The notes under the pieces: model-generated
Database searches by the model: none
What the model saw: only the letters and a program-made list of their open reading frames with translations
Told to the model about the DNA's origin: nothing
Shown here: positions 50,901 to 61,807 of the stretch, in pieces
How positions within the stretch are numbered: position 1 is the first letter of the stretch
How the letters are laid out: each line of letters begins with the position of its first letter
Translations under genes and position numbers: made by a program
Assembly (NCBI RefSeq): GCF_051401765.1
Contig: NW_027480507.1
Location: 434,001 to 498,000 of the forward strand
Reading direction: 5' to 3'
Source: Calliopsis andreniformis
Taxonomy: Eukaryota > Arthropoda > Insecta > Hymenoptera > Andrenidae
DNA length: 64,000 nucleotides

Positions 50901-53900
50901 CCTCAATCCTCAATCTTCAATCCTCATTATTCATCGCACTGCCCTCAACCATCATTACTCAATACTCAATCATCAATCCTCAGTTCTCAATACTTAATAG
51001 AATATCCTGAATTCTCAGGTTTCAATATTCAATCCACAATACTCAGTCATCAAATCTCAATACTCAAACATCAATTCTCAACACTCAATGCTCAACCCTC
51101 AGTCCCCAATCTGCAATAATCAATCCTCAATCCCCAATCCTCAATATTCAAAACACAATTCTCAGCAATCAATCCTCAATACTCAACCATCAAACCTCAA
51201 TTCTCAATACTCAACAGAATATCCTGAATTCTCAGAATTCAATACTCAATCCGCAATATTCAATAATCAAACCTCAATCCCCAAACATAAATGGTGAACA
51301 CTCAATCCTCAACCATCAGTCCTCAATCTTCAATCCTCAATCCTCAATCCTCAACCCTCAAGACTCAATACTCAATCCTCAATCCTCAATCCTCAAGAGT
51401 CAATACTCAATCCTCAATCCTCAATCCTCATTCTTCAATCCTCAATCCTCAATCCTCAATCTTCAATCCTCAATACTCAATCTTCAATCCTCAATCCTCA
51501 ATCCTCAATCCTCAATCCTCATTCTTCAATCCTCAATACCCAAACATCAACTTTCAATCCTCAATCCTCAATCCTCAATTCTCAATCCTCAATCCTCTAT
51601 CCTCTGACCTAAAACATCAATACTCAACCCTCAGTCTCGTCCTCAATCCACAACCCTCAATCCTCAATCCTCAATATTCAATCCTCGTTGTCCAATCCGC
51701 AATACCCAATCCTCAATCTTCAATCCGCAATCCTCAATCCTCAATCCTCAATCCTCAATCCTCAATCCTCAATCCTCAATCCTCAGTCCTCAAACCTCAA
51801 TCCTGAATCCTCAATCCTGAATCCTCAATCTTCAGCCCTCAGTCCTCAATCCTCAATCTTCAATCATCAATATTCAATCCTCAATCCTCAATCCTCAATC
51901 CTCAATCTTCAATCCTCAATCCTCAATCCTCAAGCCCCAATCCTCATTCTTCAATCCTCAATCCTCAATCCTCAATCCTCAATACTCAATCGTCAATCCT
52001 CTATCCTCAATGTTCAATACGCAATACCCAATCCTCAATCTTCATTCCTCAATCCTCAATTCTCAATCCTCAATCCTCAATCCTCAATCCTCAATCCTCA
52101 ATCCTCAATCCTCAGTCCTCAAACCTCAATACTTAATCCTCAACCCTGAATCCTCAATCTTCAGCCCTCAGTCCTCAACAATCAGTTGTCAATTCTAAAT
52201 CCTCAATAGAATATCCTCAATTCACAGTTTTCAATACTGAATACTCAATCTGCAATCTTCCAAACTCTATCCACGAACATCAATTCTCATCACTCAACCC
52301 TCAACACTCAGTCCCCAATCCTCAATATTCAGTCCTCAATCCTCAATCCTCAATCCACAATCCTCAATCTTCAATCCTCAAAACTCAATCTTCAATCCTC
52401 AATACTCAATCCTCAATCCTCAATCCTCAATCTTCAATCCTCAACAATCAATCTTCAATCCTCAACCCTCAATCCTCAATCCTCAGTGCTCAATCCTCAG
52501 TCATCAATCCTCAATTTTCAATACTCAATCCTGAATCCTCAATCATCAATCCTCAATCCTCAATCCTCATTCTTCAATCCTCAATACCCAATCCTCAATC
52601 TTCAATCCTCAATCCTCAATCCTCAATTCTCAATCCTCAATCCTCAATCCTCAGACCTCAAACATCAATACTCAACCCTCAGTCCTCGTCCTCAATCCAC
52701 AACCCTCAATCCTCAATCCTCAATCTTCAATCATCAATATTCAATCTTCAATCCTCAATCCTCAATCCTCAATCGTCAATCGTCTATCCTCAATGTTCAA
52801 TACGCAATACCCAATCCTCAATCTTCATTCCTCAATCCTCAATTCTCAATCCTCAATCCTCAATCCTCAGCCCTCAAACCTCAATCCCGAATCCTCAGTC
52901 CTGAATCTTCAATCTTCAGCCCTCAGTCCTCAACAATCAGTTGTCAATCCTCAATCATCAATAGAATATCATCAATTCTCAGTTTTCAATCCTCAATCCA
53001 CAATCCTCAATCTTCAATCCTCAATACTCAATCTTCAATCCTCAATCCTCAATCATCAATCCTCAATCCTCAATCCTCAATCGTCAGTCTTCAATCCTCA
53101 ATACTCAATATTCAATCCTCAATCCCCAGTCGTCAATGTTCAATTCTCAATGCTCAATCCTCAATCCTCAATCCTCAATATTCAATCCTCAATACTCAAC
53201 CTTCAATCCTCAATCCTCAATCCTCAATCCTAAATCCTCAGTCTTCAAACCTCAATCCTGAATCCTCAATCCTGAATCCTCAATCTTCAGCCCTCAGTCC
53301 TCAACAATGGGTTGTCAATCCTCAATCCTCAATAGAATATCCTCAATTCACAGTTTTCAATACTCAATACTCAATCTGCATCATTCCAAGCTCTTTCCAC
53401 AAACATCAATTCTCATCACTCAACCCTCAAGACTCAGTCCTCAACGTTCAATCCTCAATACTCAATTCTCAATCTTCAATCCTCAATACTGAATCTTCAA
53501 TCCTCAATCCTCAATCCTCAATCCTCAATCCTCAATCCTCAATCCTCAATCTTCAATCCTCAGTCCCCAATCCTCAATCTTCAATCCTCAACCCTCAATA
53601 CTCAATCCTCAATCCTCAATCCTCAACCTTCAATCCTCAATACTCAATCTTCAATCCTCAATCCTCAATCCTCAATCCTCAATCCTCTATCCTCAATCAT
53701 CAATCCTCAATCTTCAATACTCAATCCTCAATCCTCAATCCTCAATACTCAACCATCAATCCTCAATTCTCAATACTCAATAGAATATCATGAATTCTCA
53801 GGATTCAATACTCAAACATCAATCCTCAAGCCTCAGCCCTCATACTCAATCCTCAATCCTGAATCCTCAATCCTCAATATTCAATCCTCAATACTCAATC

Positions 53901-55729
53901 TTCAATACTCAATCCTCAATATTCAATCCTCAATACTTAATCTTCAATTCTCAATCCTCAATCCTCAATCCTCAATCCTCAATCCTCGATCCTCAATTTT
54001 CAATCCTCAATACTCAATCTTCAATCCTCAAACCTCAATCCTCAATCCTCAATCCTCAATCCTCAATGTTCAATCCGCAATACCCAATCCTCAGTCTTCA
54101 ATCCTCAATCCTCAGTCCTCAATCCTCAATCCTCAATCCTCAATCCTCAATCCTCAGTCCTCAAACCTCAATCCTGAATCCTCAATACTGAATCCTCAAC
54201 CTTCAGCCCTCAGTCCTCAACAATCAGTTGCCAAACCTCAATCCTCAATTGAATATCATCAATTCACAGTTTTCAATACTCAATACTCAATCTGCAATCT
54301 TCAAATCTCTATCCACAGACATCAATTCTCATCAGTCAGCCCTCAACACTCAGTCCCCAATCCTCAATCTTCAGTCCTCAATCCTCAATCCTCAATCCAC
54401 AATCCTCAATCCTCAATTCTCAATCCTCAATCCTCAATCCTCAGTCCTCAAACCTCAATCCTCAACCCTCAGCCCTCATCCTCGATCCTCAATCCTCAAT
54501 CTTCAATCCTCATTATTCATCGCACTGCCCTCAACCATCATTACTCAATACTCAATCATCAATCCTCAGTTCTCAATACTTAATAGAATATCCTGAATTC
54601 TCAGGTTTCAATATTCAATCCACAATACTCAGTCATCAAATCTCAATACTCAAACATCAATTCTCAACACTCAATGCTCAACCCTCAGTCCCCAATCTGC
54701 AATAATCAATCCTCAATCCCCAATCCTCAATATTCAAAACACAATTCTCAGCAATCAATCCTCAATACTCAACCATCAAACCTCAATTCTCAATACTCAA
54801 CAGAATATCCTGAATTCTCAGAATTCAATACTCAATCCGCAATATTCAATAATCAAACCTCAATCCCCAAACATAAATGGTGAACACTCAATCCTCAACC
54901 ATCAGTCCTCAATCTTCAATCCTCAATCCTCAATTCTCAACCCCCAAGACTCAATACTCAATCCTCAATCCTCAATCCTCAAGAGTCAATGCTCAATCCT
55001 CAATCCTCAATCCTCATTCTTCAATCCTCAATCCTCAATCCTCAATCTTCAATCCTCAATACTCAATCTTCAATCCTCAATCCTCAATCCTCAATCCTCA
55101 ATCCTCATTCTTCAATCCTCAATACCCAAACATCAACCTTCAATCCTCAATCCTCAATCCTCAATTCTCAATCCTCAATCCTCTATCCTCTGACCTAAAA
55201 CATCAATACTCAACCCTCAGTGTCGTCCTCAATCCACAACCCTCAATCCTCAATCCTCAATATTCATTCCTCGTTGTCCAATCCGCAATACCCAATCCTC
55301 AATCTTCAATCCGCAATCCTCAATCCTCAATCCTCAATCCTCAATCCTCAATCCTCAATCCTCAATCCTCAGTCCTCAAACCTCAATCCTGAATCCTCAA
55401 TCCTGAATCCTCAATCTTCAGCCCTCAGTCCTCAACAATCAGTTGTCAATCCTCAATCCTCAATAGAATATCATCAATTCACAGTTTTCAATCCTCAATC
55501 CACAATCCTCAATCTTCAATCCTCAATACTCAATCTTCAATCCTCAATCCTCAATCATCAATCCTCAATCCTCAATCCTCAATCGTCATTCTTCAATCCT
55601 CAATACTCAACCTTCAATCCTCAATCCCCAGTCGTCAATGTTCAATCCTCAATGCTCAATCCTCAATCCTCAATCCTCAATATTCAATCCTCAATACTCA
55701 ACCTTCAATCCTCAATCCTCAATCCTCAA
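47994..55729. repeat. 7.7-kb long-range duplication L, copy 2
   Basis: Second copy of 31500-39235. It includes block G copy 3 (50560-51845), the switch at 51,846, the second 2,670-bp repeat (51846-53224), block K (53230-54432), CATCGCACTGC (54518-54528) and AAATGGTGAAC (about 54875). Differences noted near 54,930 are CAATTCTCAACCCCCAAGAC here against CAATCCTCAACCCTCAAGAC in copy 1. Confidence 0.92.
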
Positions 55730-58165
55730 TCCTCAATCCTCAATTCTCAATCATCAATCCTCAATCTTCGATTCTCAATCCTCAATCCTCAATCCTCAAT
55801 CCTCAGTCCTCGTCCTCAATCCACAACCCTCAATCCTCAATCCTCAATCTTCAATCATCAATATTCAATCTTCAATCCCCAATGCTCATTCCTCAATCCT
55901 CAATCCTCAATCCTCAATGTTCAATCCGCAATACCCAATCCTCAATCTTCAATACTCAATCCTCAATCCTCAATCCTCAATCCTCAATACTCAACCATCA
56001 ATTCTCAATTCTCAATACTCAATAGAATATCCTGAATTCTCAGGATTCAATACACAAACATCAATCCTCAAACCTCAGCCCTCATCCTCAATCCTCAATG
56101 CTCAATCATCAATCCTCAATCCTCAATCCTCAATCCTCAATCCTCAATCCTCAATCCTCAGTACTCAAACCTCAATACTTAATCCTCAACCCTGAATCCT
56201 CAATCTTCAGCCCACAGTCCTCAACAATCAGTTGTCAATTCTAAATCCTCAATAGAATATCCTCAATTCACAGTTTTCAATACTCAATACTCAATCTGCA
56301 ATCTTCAAATCTCTATCCACAGACATCAATTCTCATCATTCAGCCCTCAACACTCAGTCCCCAATCCTCAATCTTCAATCATCAATCCTCAATCCTCAAT
56401 CCTCAATCCTCAATCCTCAATCCTCAATCCTCAGTACTCAAACCTCAATACTTAATCCTCAACCCTGAATCCTCAATCTTCAGCCCACAGTCCTCAACAA
56501 TCAGTTGTCAATTCTAAATCCTCAATAGAATATCCTCAATTCACAGTTTTCAATACTCAATACTCAATCTGCAGTCTTCCAAACTCTATCCACGAACATC
56601 AATTCTCATCACTCAACCCTCAACACTCAGTCCCCAATCCTCAATATTCAGTCCTCAATCCTCAATCCTCAATCCACAATCCTCCATCTTCAATCCTCAA
56701 AACTCAATCTTCAATCCTCAATCCTCAATCCTCAATCCTCAATCCTCAATCTTCAATCCTCAATAATCAATCTTCAATCCTCAACACTCAATCCTCAATC
56801 CTCAGTCCTCAATCCTCAGTCATCAATCCTCAATTTTCAATACTCAATCCTCAATCCTCAATCATCAGTCCTCAATCCTCAATCCTCATTCTTCAATCCT
56901 CAATACCCAATCCTCAATCTTCAATCCTCAATCCTCAATCCTCAATTCTCAATCCTCAATCCTCAATCCTCAGACCTCAAACATCAATACTCAACCCTCA
57001 GTCCTCGTCCTCAATCCACAACCCTCAATCCTCAATCCTCAATCTTCAATCATCAATATTCAATCTTCAATCCTCAATCCTCAATCCTCAATCGTCAATC
57101 CTCTATCCTCAATGTTCAATACGCAATACCCAATCCTCAATCTTCATTCCTCAATCCTCAATTCTCAATCCTCAATCCTCAATCCTCAATCCTCAATCCT
57201 CAATCCTCAATCCTCAATCCTCAATCCTCAGACCACAAACATCAATACTCAACCCTCAGTCCTCGTCCTCAATCCACAACCCTCAATCCTCAATCCTCAA
57301 TCTTCAATCATCAATATTCACTCCTCAATCCTCAATCCTCAATCCTCAATCTTCAATCCTCAATCCTCAATCCTCAAGCCCCAATCCTCATTCTTCAATC
57401 CTCAATCCTCAATCCTCAATCCTCAATACTCAATCGTCAATCCTCTATCCTCAATGTTCAATACGCAATACCCATTCCTCAATCTTCATTCCTCAATCCT
57501 CAATTCTCAATCCTCAATCCTCAATCCTCAATCCTCAATCCTCAATCCTCAATCCTCAGTCCTCAAACCTCAATACTTAATCCTCAACCCTGAATCCTCA
57601 ATCTTCAGCCCTCAGTCCTCAACAATCAGTTGTCAATTCTAAATCCTCAATAGAATATCCTCAATTCACAGTTTTCAATACTCAATACTCAATCTGCAAT
57701 CTTCCAAACTCTATCCACGAACATCAATTCTCATCACTCAACCCTCAACACTCAGTCCCCAATCCTCAATATTCAGTCCTCAATCCTCAATCCTCAATCC
57801 ACAATCCTCAATCTTCAATCCTCAAAACTCAATCTTCAATCCTCAATACTCAATCCTCAATCCTCAATCCTGAATCTTCAATCCTCAACAATCAATCTTC
57901 AATCCTCAACCCTCAATCCTCAATCCTCAGTCCTCAATCCTCAGTCATAAATCCTCAATTTTCAATACTCAATCCTGAATCCTCAATCATCAATCCTCAA
58001 TCCTCAATCCTCATTCTTCAATCCTCAATACCCAATCCTCAATCTTCAATCCTCAATCCTCAATCCTCAATTCTCAATCCTCAATCCTCAATCCTCAGAC
58101 CTCAAACATCAATACTCAACCCTCAGTCCTCGTCCTCAATCCACAACCCTCAATCCTCAATACTC
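55730..58165. repeat. 2,466-bp tandem duplication, copy 1 (contains block H copy 2)
   Basis: The rare unit string CTTCGATTC occurs at 55766 and 58232, and all following tags keep the 2,466-bp offset (TTCAATCCGCAATACC 55917/58383, TTCAATACGCAATACCC 57112/59578). It includes the 273-bp doubled segment (56161 and 56434). The join to copy 2 lies near 58,150-58,170, where CCACAACCC is followed by CAATACTCAACCTTC, a pairing not found in copy 1. Confidence 0.88.
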
Positions 58166-60547
58166 AACCTTCAATCCTCAATCCTCAATCCTCAATCCTC
58201 AATCCTCAATTCTCAATCATCAATCCTCAATCTTCGATTCTCAATCCTCAATCCTCAATCCTCAATCCTCAGTCCTCGTCCTCAATCCACAACCCTCAAT
58301 CCTCAATCCTCAATCTTCAATCATCAATATTCAATCTTCAATCCCCAATGCTCATTCCTCAATCCTCAATCCTCAATCCTCAATGTTCAATCCGCAATAC
58401 CCAATCCTCAATCTTCAATACTCAATCCTCAATCCTCAATCCTCAATCCTCAATACTCAACCATCAATTCTCAATTCTCAATACTCAATAGAATATCCTG
58501 AATTCTCAGGATTCAATACACAAACATCAATCCTCAAACCTCAGCCCTCATCCTCAATCCTCAATGCTCAATCATCAATCCTCAATCCTCAATCCTCAAT
58601 CCTCAATCCTCAATCCTCAATCCTCAGTACTCAAACCTCAATACTTAATCCTCAACCCTGAATCCTCAATCTTCAGCCCACAGTCCTCAACAATCAGTTG
58701 TCAATTCTAAATCCTCAATAGAATATCCTCAATTCACAGTTTTCAATACTCAATACTCAATCTGCAATCTTCAAATCTCTATCCACAGACATCAATTCTC
58801 ATCATTCAGCCCTCAACACTCAGTCCCCAATCCTCAATCTTCAATCATCAATCCTCAATCCTCAATCCTCAATCCTCAATCCTCAATCCTCAATCCTCAG
58901 TACTCAAACCTCAATACTTAATCCTCAACCCTGAATCCTCAATCTTCAGCCCACAGTCCTCAACAATCAGTTGTCAATTCTAAATCCTCAATAGAATATC
59001 CTCAATTCACAGTTTTCAATACTCAATACTCAATCTGCAGTCTTCCAAACTCTATCCACGAACATCAATTCTCATCACTCAACCCTCAACACTCAGTCCC
59101 CAATCCTCAATATTCAGTCCTCAATCCTCAATCCTCAATCCACAATCCTCCATCTTCAATCCTCAAAACTCAATCTTCAATCCTCAATCCTCAATCCTCA
59201 ATCCTCAATCCTCAATCTTCAATCCTCAATAATCAATCTTCAATCCTCAACACTCAATCCTCAATCCTCAGTCCTCAATCCTCAGTCATCAATCCTCAAT
59301 TTTCAATACTCAATCCTCAATCCTCAATCATCAGTCCTCAATCCTCAATCCTCATTCTTCAATCCTCAATACCCAATCCTCAATCTTCAATCCTCAATCC
59401 TCAATCCTCAATTCTCAATCCTCAATCCTCAATCCTCAGACCTCAAACATCAATACTCAACCCTCAGTCCTCGTCCTCAATCCACAACCCTCAATCCTCA
59501 ATCCTCAATCTTCAATCATCAATATTCAATCTTCAATCCTCAATCCTCAATCCTCAATCGTCAATCCTCTATCCTCAATGTTCAATACGCAATACCCAAT
59601 CCTCAATCTTCATTCCTCAATCCTCAATTCTCAATCCTCAATCCTCAATCCTCAATCCTCAATCCTCAATCCTCAATCCTCAATCCTCAATCCTCAGACC
59701 ACAAACATCAATACTCAACCCTCAGTCCTCGTCCTCAATCCACAACCCTCAATCCTCAATCCTCAATCTTCAATCATCAATATTCAATCCTCAATCCTCA
59801 ATCCTCAATACTCAATCGTCAAGCCTCTATCCTCAATGTTCAATACGCAATACCCATTCCTCAATCTTCATTCCTCAATCCTCAATTCTCAATCCTCAAT
59901 CCTCAATCCTCAATCCTCAATCCTCAATCCTCAATCCTCAGTCCTCAAACCTCAATACTTAATCCTCAACCCTGAATCCTCAATCTTCAGCCCTCAGTCC
60001 TCAACAATCAGTTGTCAATTCTAAATCCTCAATAGAATATCCTCAATTCACAGTTTTCAATACTCAATACTCAATCTGCAATCTTCCAAACTCTATCCAC
60101 GAACATCAATTCTCATCACTCAACCCTCAACACTCAGTCCCCAATCCTCAATATTCAGTCCTCAATCCTCAATCCTCAATCCACAATCCTCAATCTTCAA
60201 TCCTCAAAACTCAATCTTCAATCCTCAATACTCAATCCTCAATCCTCAATCCTGAATCTTCAATCCTCAACAATCAATCTTCAATCCTCAACCCTCAATC
60301 CTCAATCCTCAGTCCTCAATCCTCAGTCATAAATCCTCAATTTTCAATACTCAATCCTGAATCCTCAATCATCAATCCTCAATCCTCAATCCTCATTCTT
60401 CAATCCTCAATACCCAATCCTCAATCTTCAATCCTCAATCCTCAATCCTCAATTCTCAATCCTCAATCCTCAATCCTCAGACCTCAAACATCAATACTCA
60501 ACCCTCAGTCCTCGTCCTCAATCCACAACCCTCAATCCTCAATCCTC
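58166..60547. repeat. 2,466-bp tandem duplication, copy 2 (contains block H copy 3)
   Basis: Second copy of 55730-58165. After about 59,780 the offset falls to 2,382 bp: 84 bp (12 heptamers), including the CAAGCCCC and CATTCTTC tags near 57,375-57,395, are missing. The unit next to the loss reads CAAGCCTCTATCC in place of CAATCCTCTATCC. The 273-bp doubled segment is at 58627 and 58900. Confidence 0.88.
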
Positions 60548-61565
60548 AATCTTCAATCATCAATATTCAATCTTCAATCCTCAATCCTCAATCCTCAATC
60601 GTCAATCGTCTATCCTCAATGTTCAATACGCAATACCCAATCCTCAATCTTCATTCCTCAATCCTCAATTCTCAATCCTCAATCCTCAATCCTCAGCCCT
60701 CAAACCTCAATCCCGAATCCTCAGTCCTGAATCTTCAATCTTCAGCCCTCAGTCCTCAACAATCAGTTGTCAATCCTCAATCATCAATAGAATATCATCA
60801 ATTCTCAGTTTTCAATCCTCAATCCACAATCCTCAATCTTCAATCCTCAATACTCAATCTTCAATCCTCAATCCTCAATCATCAATCCTCAATCCTCAAT
60901 CCTCAATCGTCAGTCTTCAATCCTCAATACTCAATCTTCAATCCTCAATCCCCAGTCGTCAATGTTCAATCCTCAATGCTCAATCCTCAATCCACAATCC
61001 TCAATATTCAATCCTCAATACTCAACCTTCAATCCTCAATCCTCAATCCTCAATCCTAAATCCTCAGTCTTCAAACCTCAATCCTGAATCCTCAATCCTG
61101 AATCCTCAATCTTCAGCCCTCAGTCCTCAACAATGGGTTGTCAATCCTCAATCCTCAATAGAATATCCTCAATTCACAGTTTTCAATACTCAATACTCAA
61201 TCTGCATCATTCCAAGCTCTTTCCACAAACATCAATTCTCATCACTCAACCCTCAAGACTCAGTCCTCAACGTTCAATCCTCAATACTCAATTCTCAATC
61301 TTCAATCCTCAATACTGAATCTTCAATCCTCAATCCTCAATCCTCAATCCTCAATCCTCAATCCTCAATCTTCAATCCTCAGTCCCCAATCCTCAATCTT
61401 CAATCCTCAACCCTCAATACTCAATCCTCAATCCTCAATCCTCAACCTTCAATCCTCAATACTCAATCTTCAATCCTCAATCCTCAATCCTCAATCCTCA
61501 ATCCTCTATCCTCAATCATCAATCCTCAATCTTCAATACTCAATCCTCAATCCTCAATCCTCAAT
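60548..61565. repeat. Copy of the 36.2-37.2 kb segment
   Basis: Matches 36228-37245 at an offset of 24,320 bp (tags 36299/60619 and 36813/61133), including the TGCATCATTCC variant found otherwise only at 36.9 and 53.4 kb. It stops at about 61,565, short of the CATGAATTC tag that follows in the other copies. Confidence 0.82.
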
Positions 61566-61807
61566 TCTCAATCCTCAATCCTCAATCCTCAGACCTCAGA
61601 CATCAGTACTCAACTCTCAGTCCTCGTCCTCAACCCGCAACCCTCAATCCTCAATCCTCAATCTTCAATCATCAATATTCGATCTTCAATCCTCAATCCT
61701 CAATCTGCAATCGTCAATCTTCAATCCTCAATGTTCAATAAGCAATACCCAATCCTAAATCTTGAATCCTCAATCCTCAATTCTCAATACTCAATCCTCA
61801 ATCCTCA
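61566..61807. repeat. Short block D piece inserted in the mosaic end region
   Basis: This 240-bp piece carries the CAACCCGCAACC and TAAGCAATACCC tags of 13.02-13.23 kb (offset about 48,567 bp). It shares the variants CAGACCTCAGACATCAG and AATCTTGAATCC with 63,747-63,962 (offset 2,161 bp), which the 13- and 17-kb copies lack, so the two pieces near the window end are sisters. It is bounded on both sides by sequence from other blocks. Confidence 0.8.

Larger units (their letters stand above)
1287..54528. repeat. Tag family CATTATTCATCGCACTGC, 12 copies
   Basis: This is the least consensus-like stretch of the array. Copies are at 1287-1304, 3103-3120, 6703-6720, 9304-9321, 21153-21170, 22824-22841, 29141-29158, 34431-34448, 38017-38034, 42876-42893, 50925-50942 and 54511-54528. 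All 18 bases are the same in every copy. Each lies between CTCATCCTC or plain units on the left and CATCATTACTC on the right, with an EcoRI tag about 80 bp further on and the AAATGGTGA tag beyond. It still divides into heptamers (ATTCATC, GCACTGC), so it is a string of diverged units and not an insertion. Confidence 0.88.
771..58505. repeat. Tag family with EcoRI palindrome ATCCTGAATTCTCAGGAT
   Basis: The tag is GAATATCCTGAATTC followed by TCAGGATTC or a variant. In the full form ATCCTGA and TCAGGAT are perfect inverted repeats around a 4-base ATTC. GAATTC starts at 771, 1371, 1588, 2357, 3187, 4138, 4893, 6787, 7853, 9388, 11639, 11988, 16071, 16420, 20434, 21237, 21454, 21463, 22315, 23125, 26358, 28408, 29225, 29451, 29460, 30447, 32264, 34515, 34732, 34741, 37298, 38101, 38318, 38327, 39800, 42157, 42960, 43177, 43186, 45542, 48758, 51009, 51226, 51235, 53792, 54595, 54812, 54821, 56034 and 58500. 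Pairs 9 bp apart come from the form CAGAATTC. One copy is broken (GAACTC, 22908). None is seen after 58.5 kb. All parts stay in heptamer register. Confidence 0.88.

Noticed and set aside
1287..54528. CATTATTCATCGCACTGC and AAATGGTGA tags as remnants of inserted transposons or genes
   Set aside because: Both split into heptamers in register with their flanks and are embedded in larger blocks that were duplicated whole. No target-site duplication or terminal repeat is visible.
771..58505. EcoRI palindrome as a transcription terminator or recombination site
   Set aside because: No T-run follows, there is no adjacent gene, many copies have a broken stem, and the tag fits the heptamer series.
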